Source of the DNA: an uncultured Fodinibius sp.
Lineage (GTDB): Bacteria; Bacteroidota; Rhodothermia; Balneolales; Balneolaceae
Assembly: GCA_913057775.1 (NCBI GenBank)
Contig: CAJXOG010000012.1
Coordinates: forward strand, 1-48,255
Reading direction: 5' to 3'
Length of the DNA stretch: 48,255 nt
Shown: one piece after another, positions 17,123 through 25,720 of the stretch
How positions within the stretch are numbered: position 1 is the stretch's first letter
Layout of the letters: every line of letters begins with the position of its first letter
Translations under genes and position numbers: made by a program
Notes under the pieces: generated by a model
Databases searched by the model: none
What the model was told of the DNA's origin: nothing
What the model saw: the letters and a program-made list of their open reading frames with translations, nothing else

Positions 17123-17141
17123 ATTTAGATTTGATCTAAAT
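17123..17141. promoter_or_regulatory. Perfect 8-3-8 palindrome, candidate DtxR/MntR-type metal-regulator operator
   Basis: ATTTAGAT-TTG-ATCTAAAT is a perfect inverted repeat of eight bases around a three-base centre. It ends 29 bases before the likely start of the iron-type ABC permease. The TTTAG...CTAAA outline resembles operators of DtxR/MntR/SirR-type iron or manganese repressors, which fits a metal-uptake operon. The regulator is not encoded in the window, so the match is by pattern only. Confidence 0.55.
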
Positions 17142-17170
17142 TTTTCACTTCTCAGAGAAGGATAAGCACT

Positions 17171-18742
17171 ATTATAGGGACAAAAACAAATAGTAAGTCA
17201 CCCCCGTGGTATCTATTACTCATTGCGGGGATTATTGCAGCAGGTGTTTTACTACCCCTTGTTTATTTATTGATCAGGGCTTTTGATGCGTCACCGGAGA
17301 TGCTTAATAATGTTGTTTTTCGGATGCGTAACCTGTACCTGCTTGGCAATACCTTGTTATTAACATGTGGCGTGTTACTGCTAGATATCCTGATTGCTTT
17401 GCCCTTGGCCTACCTGTCAGTAAGGGTTAAAATTAAGGCACGCAGATTTATTACCATATTGGGAGTGCTTCCCCTTGCTATTCCCGGTTATGTAATGGCC
17501 TACGCACTATTGGGACTCGGTGGATATAACGGAACCTTTCAGGCTTGGTTTGGATGGACAATACCAAGAATCAATGGTTTTTCCGGATCACTTATTGTAT
17601 TAACGCTTTGCACGTTTCCCTATCTGTATTTAAATCTTCGTACGGCGCTTGCGGGGATGGATCGCTCCATCGAGGAGGTATCACGTTCGTTGGGACACGA
17701 TGCAAAATCAACATTCTTCAAAGTAATATTGCCCCAGCTTAGGCCGGCTCTTCTGGCAGGATCGCTATTGGTTAGCTTGCATGTGATTGGTGATTTTGGA
17801 ACGGTTTCGCTGATGCGATTCGAGACATTCAGTTACGCTCTTTATTTGCAATACATTGCAGCTTATGATCGCATTTATGCGGCTTGGCTGGCGCTTATGC
17901 TTTTGGCATTAACTACTGGAGCATTAGTTTTAGAATACAAAATGCTTAAGAAGGCAATTTTCCATCGGTTGGGAAGAGGAGTTTCCAAAGCAAAAAATTA
18001 CTTAGAATTAGGGCCATGGGCGGTTCCCGCCTATACTTTTGTAGGTATATTATTTTTAGGAGCCATCGTTTTACCGGTTTCATCTATTATGTTTTGGCTA
18101 AATCAAACAGCTTTTGCTTCTGTAGCCGGTAATTTATACGAGGCTTTTTTGAACTCTGTCCAGGCATCAGCCCCTGCTGCGGTACTCACTACCTTGATGG
18201 CTCTGCCTCTGGCATATATAGGTGTACGGTATAAAACGAAGTTAAGTAATCCCATTGAGCGTGTTGCTTATTTGGGATATGCAACACCACCGCTTGCCTT
18301 TGCACTAGCTTTTGTCTTTTTCTCCCTGCAGGTTTCCACCGTATTATATCAGTCGCTATTATTATTGGTGATTGCTTATTCACTGCATTTCTTGGCAGAA
18401 GGGATAGGACCGGTACGCAGTGCGTTATATCAAGCTCCCGAAGATCTTGAGGAGGCGGCACAGTCATTGGGATATTCGTCTTTAAAATCGTTTATAAAAG
18501 TGACCTTGCCATTGTTGCGGGGTGGAATTATTGCTTCGGCATCTTTGGTTTTTTTATCTGCAATGAAAGAGCTATCAATAACGTTCTTACTATCGCCAAT
18601 AGGGTTTGATACTTTGGCATTAAATGTGTGGTCGTATACGGGAGAAGCGATGTTTGCAGAAGCGGCTCCCTTTGCACTGTTAATTTTATTATTTTCATCC
18701 CTGTTTGTGGGATTCTTATTCTCTAAGGAGTTGAAGAAGTAA
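17171..18742 (+). CDS. Ferric-iron-type ABC transporter permease (FbpB/SfuB-like), probable AUU start
   Basis: Fused two-domain permease of a Fe3+-type ABC importer. Twelve or so membrane helices form two binding-protein-dependent transport domains, each with an EAA-type loop: IEEVSRSLGHDAKSTFFKV with LPQLRPA, and LEEAAQSLGYSSLKSFIKV with LPLLRGG. The frame extends upstream of the first conventional start (TTG 17270) through a charged segment and a full TM1 (WYLLLIAGIIAAGVLLPLVY) that the protein should need. No ATG, GTG or TTG occurs there before the in-frame stop at 17132. The best start is ATT at 17171, eight bases after AGAAGGA (17156-17162); ATA 17174 is an alternative. The stop overlaps the ATPase ATG (TAATG). 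No periplasmic iron-binding protein gene is adjacent. Confidence 0.82.
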   Translation: MIGTKTNSKSPPWYLLLIAGIIAAGVLLPLVYLLIRAFDASPEMLNNVVFRMRNLYLLGNTLLLTCGVLLLDILIALPLAYLSVRVKIKARRFITILGVLPLAIPGYVMAYALLGLGGYNGTFQAWFGWTIPRINGFSGSLIVLTLCTFPYLYLNLRTALAGMDRSIEEVSRSLGHDAKSTFFKVILPQLRPALLAGSLLVSLHVIGDFGTVSLMRFETFSYALYLQYIAAYDRIYAAWLALMLLALTTGALVLEYKMLKKAIFHRLGRGVSKAKNYLELGPWAVPAYTFVGILFLGAIVLPVSSIMFWLNQTAFASVAGNLYEAFLNSVQASAPAAVLTTLMALPLAYIGVRYKTKLSNPIERVAYLGYATPPLAFALAFVFFSLQVSTVLYQSLLLLVIAYSLHFLAEGIGPVRSALYQAPEDLEEAAQSLGYSSLKSFIKVTLPLLRGGIIASASLVFLSAMKELSITFLLSPIGFDTLALNVWSYTGEAMFAEAAPFALLILLFSSLFVGFLFSKELKK

Positions 18743-19788
18743 TGAGTGATTTACTTAGCGTAAAAAATTTAACGAAATCCTTTGATGAAAATGCTCCGGT
18801 TGTAGACAGACTGGACTTTGAAGTCAGGGAGCATGAAATATTTGCCCTACTGGGTCCAAGCGGCTGTGGTAAAACTACGTGCCTGCGACTTATTTCAGGA
18901 TTTGAGCATGCAGATGAAGGGGAAGTCCATTTGGATGGTACCTTGCTGGAATCTCCTCAAACCCATGTGGCGCCCCAAGATCGAGGGATAGGATTTGTTT
19001 TTCAGGATTATGCCCTGTTTCCTCATCTTTCGGTGCTTGAAAACGTAGCATTTGGGCTGACCGATATCCCCAAGCACAAACGGCTTGTTTATGCCGAGGA
19101 AGTATTATGCCGAACAGGAATGGGCGATTATAAGGATCGTAATCCCAGTGAGCTTTCGGGTGGACAGCAACAGCGTGTAGCGTTGGCACGGGCCATAGCC
19201 CCCAAGCCGAAGTTGGTACTTCTGGATGAGCCGTTCTCTAACTTGGACGCGATGTTGCGCGATTCTATGCGTAAAGAGGTGCGGGAAGTGCTCAAGAAAG
19301 CGGGTATGAGTGCCCTGCTTGTTACCCATGATCAGGAAGAGGCACTTTCATTTGCAGATCGTATTGCGGTGATGAACGATGGAAAAATTGAGCAGATCGG
19401 TACGCCAGAAGAAGTCTATTACAATCCCAAGACAAAGTTTGTAGCACAGTTTCTGGGTCGAACGAATCTGTTCCATGCAGATGCAAACGGCGGATCGCAA
19501 GTAGCCACCAAGCTGGGACCGATGAATCTGAATTGTAATGCCTGTGGACGAGTACTTTGTTCCATTCGTCCCGAGCATTTAACGTTGGAGAAGCCAACCA
19601 ATCAAAAGCCGGAAAATGTGGGTACCGTATTGGGACGCGAGTTTAAGGGGCATGATATTACTTATCACGTGCAGCTCGGGGAACAGAAATATCTGGTACA
19701 TACTGACAATCGCGTGCTTTTCGAACCGAATGATGCCGTAGTTATCAAACCTCTTGAATCTGCGGTGATTTTGGATGAATCCGACTAA
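18742..19788 (+). CDS. ABC transporter ATP-binding protein (FbpC/PotA-like)
   Basis: ATPase that would power the iron-type permease encoded directly upstream, with overlapping stop and start (TAATG). The 348-residue protein has Walker A GPSGCGKTT (38-46), Q-loop Gln88 in VFQDY, signature LSGGQQQRVALARA (138-151), Walker B LVLLDEP with catalytic Glu163, and switch His196 in VTHDQEE. After about residue 235 a TOBE-type beta domain follows, as in FbpC, PotA and MalK. That tail contains a CNACGRVLC motif with three cysteines, which might serve as a metal or redox sensor, but this is inference. Translational coupling suggests a fixed ratio with the permease. Confidence 0.92.
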   Translation: MSDLLSVKNLTKSFDENAPVVDRLDFEVREHEIFALLGPSGCGKTTCLRLISGFEHADEGEVHLDGTLLESPQTHVAPQDRGIGFVFQDYALFPHLSVLENVAFGLTDIPKHKRLVYAEEVLCRTGMGDYKDRNPSELSGGQQQRVALARAIAPKPKLVLLDEPFSNLDAMLRDSMRKEVREVLKKAGMSALLVTHDQEEALSFADRIAVMNDGKIEQIGTPEEVYYNPKTKFVAQFLGRTNLFHADANGGSQVATKLGPMNLNCNACGRVLCSIRPEHLTLEKPTNQKPENVGTVLGREFKGHDITYHVQLGEQKYLVHTDNRVLFEPNDAVVIKPLESAVILDESD

Positions 19789-19803
19789 CGCAAAGTTGAT
19801 TAT

Positions 19804-20082
19804 ATGAGTTTTTTATTACTTCTCGTTATTGCCGCTATCTGCGGAGCTATTGGTCAAAGTATTGCAGGCTATTCAATGGGAGGATGCCTGATTTCTACGG
19901 TTGTAGGATTTATTGGTGCTTTGATTGGCAAGTGGCTGGCTGCTGAAATGGGGCTCCCTTATATTTTTGACTTAGAAGTGGGCGGAGAAACTTTTCCAAT
20001 TATCTGGTCTATTTTGGGATCAGCACTCTTTGCAGTTGCAATCGGATTATTATCTCGCGGAAAAGATCAGCTTAAAAAATAG
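19804..20082 (+). CDS. GlsB/YeaQ/YmgE-family small membrane protein
   Basis: A 92-residue, three-helix membrane protein of the transglycosylase-associated (GlsB/YeaQ/YmgE) family. It shows glycine-rich membrane segments (IAAICGAIGQSIAGYSMGG, then STVVGFIGALIGKWLA) and a last helix around WSILGSALFAVAIGLLSRG. The family is widespread and often stress-induced, with no agreed biochemical role. It lies 15 bases after the ABC ATPase gene and may be read from the same message, although a functional link to iron uptake is not implied. This copy has a longer middle loop (PYIFDLEVGGETFPI) than the short enterobacterial members. Confidence 0.85.
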   Translation: MSFLLLLVIAAICGAIGQSIAGYSMGGCLISTVVGFIGALIGKWLAAEMGLPYIFDLEVGGETFPIIWSILGSALFAVAIGLLSRGKDQLKK

Positions 20083-20131
20083 TGACCTTTCTGTGAAATA
20101 ATGATATTCACCCAATATTTTTCTGCCAAAA

Positions 20132-20635
20132 TTATTTGGGTGCAGAGAAATCCTGATTAAAAGGATTAATATCAAAGCCGGGAGTAATTTTTACAAAACC
20201 GTGATCTGATGCTCCATGGCATGAGTTGCAGGAATCGACAAGCTTGATAGTTTTTTGGCGCACGTTATTCCAATCCTTTTCCTTAAGCGCTTCTTCGGTG
20301 GATTCCATTTGAGGTTCTAAATATTGTCCCATCAGTTCAGCAATGTTATATCCCTCATAGGTAGGAACCTTTTCGGTAATAGTTTCAGCTGATTCTTCCA
20401 TTTCATGCATATAAAATGAGGCCAGTTCATAATTTTCAGCTTCAACAGATAATGTAAATTTATGAGTGTGGGTTTGCAGCTGGCTCATAACTACGGCCAG
20501 TTCTACTTCTTCATGCTCGTCTGATTTTGTTTCCTTTTCATCCTGAGCTGTTGAGTTGCACTGTATTGTCAGAGCACACACTGCAAAAATTATTAAAACA
20601 GATAACAATCGATAAGCTGATTTCCGTATGAGCAT
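20132..20635 (-). CDS. Exported CxxCH (single-haem c-type cytochrome-like) protein
   Basis: From the ATG at 20635 the protein has 167 residues. A hydrophobic signal segment ends in LTIQC, a possible but atypical lipoprotein site (Gln before Cys). A long helical region with an acidic stretch follows. Near the C terminus lies CNSCHGASDHG (from about residue 136), a CxxCH haem-attachment motif. The helices before a C-terminal CxxCH resemble the cytochrome c-prime/c556 arrangement. A TTG 45 bases upstream could extend the frame but would bury the signal peptide. There is no obvious oxidase partner nearby. It may carry electrons or bind a small ligand in the periplasm; the exact role is unknown. 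Confidence 0.7.
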   Translation of the reverse strand: MLIRKSAYRLLSVLIIFAVCALTIQCNSTAQDEKETKSDEHEEVELAVVMSQLQTHTHKFTLSVEAENYELASFYMHEMEESAETITEKVPTYEGYNIAELMGQYLEPQMESTEEALKEKDWNNVRQKTIKLVDSCNSCHGASDHGFVKITPGFDINPFNQDFSAPK

Positions 20636-20742
20636 AAAAAATATTTTGATCCCTGTTTCTAATAGTTCAAATGATACCAAAAATTCGTCAAAACTGTGAA
20701 CTGAAAGTGGATGTGCGATTCGCCAAAATTGATCGAAAACAG

Positions 20743-23139
20743 CTAAAACAGACGAGCGATACTAATATTTACTAAAAAAGCAGGTTCATCCAAGCGAGTG
20801 GCAAAATCGACCCGGAACAGGTCTAAGATTCCATTTAGAGAGGCGCCTGCTTCCCAGTGTACGCCATTAGTTACTCTTGCTGTATAGCCGGGCTGATTGA
20901 TTAAGAAGCTGTCCTTTACCCACGTTTTGGCTGTGCCGGCAAAGACAATAAAGCCAATATTGTTATTGACTAACGGACGTAATCCCAATAGTTCAAAAGG
21001 AATAGTGCGGAAGTTGTGTTCAGCAGTCATGGACAGGTACTGCTGCCCTTGATAAGGGCGATTTCGGATTGTTTTCATCACCCCGTATGGAGCTGTAGAC
21101 CCGATGGTACCGTCAATAATGCCCCATTTCTGTGGAGGAAGGTCTCCGCTGTAGGTCCCTCCTTTAATATTGAAATCAAGCGTGTTGGCTAAAAATCTAC
21201 GCTGATAGAATGTGGGAAATGACCATGAAAGAAATCCTGTATAACGGGTGAATTTAAAGTCGCTGCCAAGCGCGTCTGATGAATGCTCGATGCTAAGTTG
21301 TATCTTCTTTTGTGTTGTAACTCCAAAATTATAGCCTTCATCTATATTATAACCTGCAGTAATATCAAGGGACTTCATTGTGCCTTCGGGGATGGAAGGG
21401 TTTAGTAAAAAATTGGAATTGCCCAAAATATCATAAGCTGTGGTTGTGGGTAGGGACGTGTGATTTTCATGGTTAAATCCCATTTCAAGGGAGAGGTTAT
21501 GAGGAAAATCCCATCCCGAAAAAATTCGAAAACCTTCCGATCGATAGTAATCAAAATAGCCTTGGTGACCCAGCAAGTTGGGAATAGTAGTATAGTATGG
21601 ATTATAGATGTGGGAGTAGTACCTTGTTTCGGTACCGGCGCGATAATTGCCGCCAATAACTGCCGAGGCCCAATTCTGCTGAAGCCATTCTATAGTGAGC
21701 CCGCCGCCGTAATTCCACTTGCGGTAACCGCTACTGTATCCACCATAGCTTCGAATATTGAGCCAATCGGTGGCATCAATACTATAGCGTAAACCCACAA
21801 AAGCTTGGTCTACCCGATTGTATCTCCCATCTGGAGTAATGTTGCCGGGTACTTCATCCAAAAAACTAAGAAATCCGGGATTGGATTCATTTTCTTCACC
21901 TTTCTCATCATCTATAAATTTCGCTAAAAAGCCGCTGGGTTTAAATGCTTTTTCGAGCGTAGCAGTGCTATCGAGGGTGGCGTAAGCCAGCTCTTCTTCG
22001 GATGATAATGGAACAGTATTTACCTGTTGAGCAATCAATGAATCGGATTGAAAGGTGGTACTGTCAACACTGAATCGGTCTTCTTTTTTGTAAAGGGAAT
22101 CGGGAAGTGAGGTGTTGACTCGGTAGTTGGTAATGCGGGAAAGCTGTTTAAACTTGATCATAGGAAAGTCAAGGCCCACCATCTTAATTTTGATGTCGCC
22201 TCCGATGCGTACATCTACCGGCAACCAAAAATCCTGACCAAAATTATTGAACTGTTGTTCGTAAGATGTTTCAAATGATTTTATTGGGGCCGGAAAAGTT
22301 AAAACATCATTTGGAACTAAATCTACTTCAAGCAGCGCGTATTCATCAGCCAGTACATAAGCGGTACCTTTAAATAATGGCTGAAGTTTTCGCGCAGGTG
22401 TTACTTCAATCTCGTAAACGGTTTGATTATCAAGGGAGGTTTGATCAACAAGTTTAAAATCGTAATAGTCCAGTGCATCGGGATGGGTAATACCTACTAA
22501 ATTAAATTCAGCAATTTCGATGTTATCATCATAAAAGTTTGGTAGATAGCTTACCCCCGCAAAGTTACTTGCCGCCTCAATATTGGCTGTCTGGCGCTTG
22601 GATTTTTGCACTTCTCGGTGTCCCCGTTGTTTATCCCAGAAAACTTCCGAAACGGACTCCGTGATAGAAACAATAGCCGTATCGTTTGATAATGATTGCC
22701 GGGTATAGGCTTCGGCGCGATAGGTTTCGAGCTGTTTTCGCCACTGCTGCTTTCGTTTGATAACTTCACGCATAATACGCATCCCGGGATCTTCGTCCGT
22801 AACTACAATTTCCTGCATTTTGGTTACTGACGGTTTCAGCGAGATATTATGCTTGGCTGATGAGTTCTTGGTAATGGTCAGCTGCTGTGTTTCATATCCG
22901 ATATAGCGAATAAGAAGCGTTGCCGGCAGCAGCGATTCGGGAATCGTAAAAGAAAAGTTACCATTGCTGTTAGTGATGGTGCCACGATAGGTATCCTTGA
23001 TTAAAATATTGGCAGAGGGCAGCGTTTCTTCTGTTTGGGCATCAGTGACTGTGCCGCTGATTGTCTTTTGAGCCTGTGCGGAAGAGCAAACAAAAAGAAG
23101 AAAAAGGATTGTGGATAAGAATTTTCGGCTTTCGGACAT
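20743..23139 (-). CDS. DUF5686 family outer-membrane protein with carboxypeptidase-regulatory-like domain
   Basis: A 798-residue exported protein. A signal peptide (to about residue 23, ending SSAQAQ) is followed by a CarboxypepD_reg-like domain (about 25-105, ISGTVTDAQTEETLPSANIL). The DUF5686 region starts at DPGMRIMREVIKRKQQW, a hallmark of the family, and runs on as a mostly beta protein. Its last third shows alternating barrel-type strands and the end NISIARLF has a terminal aromatic residue. It is thought of as an outer-membrane barrel of unknown function, common in Bacteroidota. It stands alone, 103 bases from the next minus-strand gene downstream and 139 from the one upstream. Confidence 0.85.
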   Translation of the reverse strand: MSESRKFLSTILFLLFVCSSAQAQKTISGTVTDAQTEETLPSANILIKDTYRGTITNSNGNFSFTIPESLLPATLLIRYIGYETQQLTITKNSSAKHNISLKPSVTKMQEIVVTDEDPGMRIMREVIKRKQQWRKQLETYRAEAYTRQSLSNDTAIVSITESVSEVFWDKQRGHREVQKSKRQTANIEAASNFAGVSYLPNFYDDNIEIAEFNLVGITHPDALDYYDFKLVDQTSLDNQTVYEIEVTPARKLQPLFKGTAYVLADEYALLEVDLVPNDVLTFPAPIKSFETSYEQQFNNFGQDFWLPVDVRIGGDIKIKMVGLDFPMIKFKQLSRITNYRVNTSLPDSLYKKEDRFSVDSTTFQSDSLIAQQVNTVPLSSEEELAYATLDSTATLEKAFKPSGFLAKFIDDEKGEENESNPGFLSFLDEVPGNITPDGRYNRVDQAFVGLRYSIDATDWLNIRSYGGYSSGYRKWNYGGGLTIEWLQQNWASAVIGGNYRAGTETRYYSHIYNPYYTTIPNLLGHQGYFDYYRSEGFRIFSGWDFPHNLSLEMGFNHENHTSLPTTTAYDILGNSNFLLNPSIPEGTMKSLDITAGYNIDEGYNFGVTTQKKIQLSIEHSSDALGSDFKFTRYTGFLSWSFPTFYQRRFLANTLDFNIKGGTYSGDLPPQKWGIIDGTIGSTAPYGVMKTIRNRPYQGQQYLSMTAEHNFRTIPFELLGLRPLVNNNIGFIVFAGTAKTWVKDSFLINQPGYTARVTNGVHWEAGASLNGILDLFRVDFATRLDEPAFLVNISIARLF

Positions 23140-23278
23140 TGATCTGTTTTTGGTTTGAATACAACAGCACAGTTCTACTGATATTATATTTTTTTGTTAC
23201 AGGATATAGGATAAGTCGGTTAAGTTTTTCCGTCTGATTACCAAAGTAAAAAACGATCTGCTGTATAGTTCAAATGGC

Positions 23279-23965
23279 CTAATTGATAAACTGTTTATAG
23301 ATTGCCATAAGTTTATTTTGATCAACTCCGATGTAATAAAGTAGAAGAATTAGGGTAAAGATTAACTGCAGCTTTACTATTCCATTTTTCCTGTATTTGT
23401 GAGCTGATGTGGTAACTGCCTTGTCAAGTAAGGCAAATGAAAAGCTGTTCTTAATACGTCGAACGAATTCCTGATCCTCCATCACGATATGATCCTCCCG
23501 GAAACCTTGTAGCTCGTGGAATGTCTCTTTTCTGATAAATAGGCTCTGATCTCCAAAACGAAAAAGATCAATATCGAAGCGAGTAAACCAGCTGTAAAAC
23601 CGTAGTAGAAAATGGTCATAATCAAAAGCGAGCTGAAAGCAACCGGCTTGATGAGCTTGATTCATAGCTTTTTTTATAGCGCTGTCAAAGTTTTTTGGCG
23701 GATGGGTATCAGCGTGTAGAAAATAAAGTATTTCTCCCTCTGCATGTTTTGCGCCAACATTCATTTGGGCCGACCGACCTTTCTTAGAACTTTCGATTAT
23801 GCTAGCGCCCGCAGCGTTGGCTTTTTCAAGGGTTTGATCCGCACTTCCCCCATCGACCACAAGAATCTCCTGAATATGGTCATTGCTGTATCTCCGTACT
23901 GTTTCTATGGTTTGGGTTATTGAGTCGCCTTCATTAAAAGTAGGAATAATAACGCTGATACTCAT
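23279..23965 (-). CDS. TIGR04283-type glycosyltransferase of arsenosugar clusters (GT-A)
   Basis: A 228-residue family-2-like glycosyltransferase. The N terminus ISVIIPTFNEGDSI and LVVDGGSADQT form the nucleotide-sugar site; HADTHPP has the DxD-like metal position; GDQSLFIRKE and MEDQEFVRR fit the acceptor side. A hydrophobic C-terminal helix (LQLIFTLILLLYYIGV) may attach it to the membrane. TIGR04283 proteins recur beside arsenosugar genes, and this one is the last gene of a four-gene minus-strand set with ArsS. Its start overlaps the stop of the preceding gene by four bases (ATGA), which indicates translational coupling. The transferred sugar is not proven by sequence. Confidence 0.85.
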   Translation of the reverse strand: MSISVIIPTFNEGDSITQTIETVRRYSNDHIQEILVVDGGSADQTLEKANAAGASIIESSKKGRSAQMNVGAKHAEGEILYFLHADTHPPKNFDSAIKKAMNQAHQAGCFQLAFDYDHFLLRFYSWFTRFDIDLFRFGDQSLFIRKETFHELQGFREDHIVMEDQEFVRRIKNSFSFALLDKAVTTSAHKYRKNGIVKLQLIFTLILLLYYIGVDQNKLMAIYKQFIN

Positions 23966-24594
23966 GAATCAATAACAAGGTTTGAGGCTTTAAGATCTTC
24001 CTCGGTATCAATGTCATTAAGCACGGGCAACTGTTTGTATGAGATATTCATCTCTTCAAACTGTCGGGTGGTTTCTTCAAAAACCGAAGAGGTGCTCCAG
24101 GGTTTATCTTCAAAAAGTGTGGGATAGAAGGCTGACATTCCCAACAGGTAGTAGCCGCCATCACTGGCAGGGCCGATAACAGCCTCATGACTATTCAGGA
24201 TCCGAAAACTTTGTTCAATCAATTCAGGATTGAGGGCGCTACAGTCGCTTCCGATAATCACTACGTTTTGATATCCATCGGCAAAAGCTTTTTCGAATGC
24301 ATGTTGCATTCGCAGCCCGAGATTTTCTCCTTTTTGGAGCTGTTTTTCGTAATTGCCATCCGACCAGATATCGTCATTATCGACAAAACGAGAGTACCAA
24401 ATCTGCTTGGATACGTCCAGTTGATCCGTAACAGATTTAGTAATTCGTAATAGTTTTTGATAAACCTGTAGCGCTTTTTCGTTACCAACAGTTTTGGCAA
24501 GCCTCGTTTTCACCTTGCCCTTTTCAGGATTCTTGGCAAAAACCATAATCACGCTGCCATGGCCAAACGAGTTATTTTCTTTATATATATCCAT
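23962..24594 (-). CDS. TIGR04282-type nucleotidyl/glycosyltransferase-like protein of arsenosugar clusters
   Basis: A 210-residue nucleotidyltransferase-like protein of the TIGR04282 group (related to CofC/DUF2064). Diagnostic stretches are VFAKNPEKGKVKTRLAKT near the N terminus, IGSDCSALNPELIEQ in the middle, and GPASDGGYYLLGM for the nucleotide-binding loop. It probably activates or transfers a sugar-phosphate donor for its partner, with which it overlaps by four bases. It follows ArsS by five bases, so both belong to one operon. Family membership is clear; the reaction in arsenosugar formation is inferred from recurring neighbourhood. Confidence 0.85.
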   Translation of the reverse strand: MDIYKENNSFGHGSVIMVFAKNPEKGKVKTRLAKTVGNEKALQVYQKLLRITKSVTDQLDVSKQIWYSRFVDNDDIWSDGNYEKQLQKGENLGLRMQHAFEKAFADGYQNVVIIGSDCSALNPELIEQSFRILNSHEAVIGPASDGGYYLLGMSAFYPTLFEDKPWSTSSVFEETTRQFEEMNISYKQLPVLNDIDTEEDLKASNLVIDS

Positions 24595-24599
24595 AGATT

Positions 24600-25658
24600 T
24601 TATTGCTCAGTAGTAGCCCCTCCACAACTGCTGCCGGCACCGGCCGTACAACCAAAACAGTGCTGGTTGATCTTGATTTCTCGTTCGTTAAGCTTGGCTT
24701 CATTCCACTCGCTGATGTGTTGCGGGGCTTCCTCTTCTACCGGCATTTCCAGCATCTGGTTGAAATCGCAATCGTAAAGCGTACCGTCCCAACCTACCGA
24801 AATGGTATCGCGACACATAACCCCTTTGGCGGCAGCGGGATTAAAAGAGGTAATCAATCGATCCATATATTCATCCAGATTGTCGGATTCCAGTAAGAAG
24901 TTAAGGTATCGGCTGATGGGCAGATTGGTAATAGTGAATAGATTATTAAAAACAATGTCGTGTTTGTTGTCGAGCTGTCGCTTGAATTCTTTTTCAAGTG
25001 ATTCTTGTCCGCCGGGTAAGAAAGCACCGGTAGGATTATAAACCAAGTTCAATTCGAGATCGCTACCTTCTTTACCATAACCGATTTTGTTGAGCTTTTT
25101 TAATGCTTCGATAGAACGATCATAAGTGCCCTCTCCACGCTGTCTGTCGGTACGCGACTTATTATAAAAAGGCAGAGAACAAGTGACCTCTACACCATGT
25201 TCGGCAAAAAAATCAGGTAACTCCTGATATTTGGGAGCTGTGGTTAGGATAGTCAGGTTTGACCGCACGATGATATCTTTGCCAAGATCTGAAACCTGCT
25301 CAACGAACCAGCGAAAATGGGGATTCATCTCCGGAGCACCACCGGTTAGGTCTACTGTGGTGGCTTTCGAGTTTCGTAATGCTTCAAGGCATTGTTCAAA
25401 AGTTTTTTTGGTCATAATCTCGTCACGATCCGGACCTGCATCCACATGGCAGTGCTTACAGGTCATGTTGCACATATACCCAACGTTCATCTGGAATATT
25501 TCAATGCCGGTGGGACGAAGCGGATAGAGGTCAATCTCTTCAAGTTTCTCTTTGAATTTGGGCTGTTGCCGCAGTGATTCTGAATAATTATTGAGTACAT
25601 CTAACTGATAGGCCGGATCGGATAGATCGTGGTTAAGAGTTTTAAGAGATTTGATCAT
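24600..25658 (-). CDS. arsS: ArsS, arsenosugar biosynthesis radical SAM protein
   Basis: Radical SAM enzyme that in characterised systems transfers the 5'-deoxyadenosyl group to dimethylarsenite, giving the precursor of oxo-arsenosugars. The 352-residue protein has the cluster motif CNMTCKHC (Cys63, Cys67, Cys70) in a typical TIM-barrel half, followed by VDLTGGAPEMNPHF as the SAM-binding GGE-like loop. The C-terminal DUF3641-type part holds further cysteines (VMCRDTISVGWDG, LYDCDF and CFGCTAGAGSSCGG), likely an auxiliary metal or arsenic site. The length and both ends fit the ArsS family. Upstream, 62 bases away, is the peroxidase-like gene that normally accompanies it. Confidence 0.92.
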   Translation of the reverse strand: MIKSLKTLNHDLSDPAYQLDVLNNYSESLRQQPKFKEKLEEIDLYPLRPTGIEIFQMNVGYMCNMTCKHCHVDAGPDRDEIMTKKTFEQCLEALRNSKATTVDLTGGAPEMNPHFRWFVEQVSDLGKDIIVRSNLTILTTAPKYQELPDFFAEHGVEVTCSLPFYNKSRTDRQRGEGTYDRSIEALKKLNKIGYGKEGSDLELNLVYNPTGAFLPGGQESLEKEFKRQLDNKHDIVFNNLFTITNLPISRYLNFLLESDNLDEYMDRLITSFNPAAAKGVMCRDTISVGWDGTLYDCDFNQMLEMPVEEEAPQHISEWNEAKLNEREIKINQHCFGCTAGAGSSCGGATTEQ

Positions 25659-25720
25659 AATGTGTTTAATACACTAAAATGGTTGGGACTCATTAATCAG
25701 GTCAAGATTCTCGAGAACAT

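Noticed and set aside
17115..17134. ATG at 17115 as start of the ABC permease
   Set aside because: It is in a different frame from the permease and meets a stop before reaching TM1; no simple single-codon reading joins them.
20109..20142. Inverted repeat CACCCAA/TTGGGTG between convergent genes as terminator
   Set aside because: The stem is interrupted, overlaps the end of the minus-strand gene, and no T-run follows on either strand, so termination is not supported.
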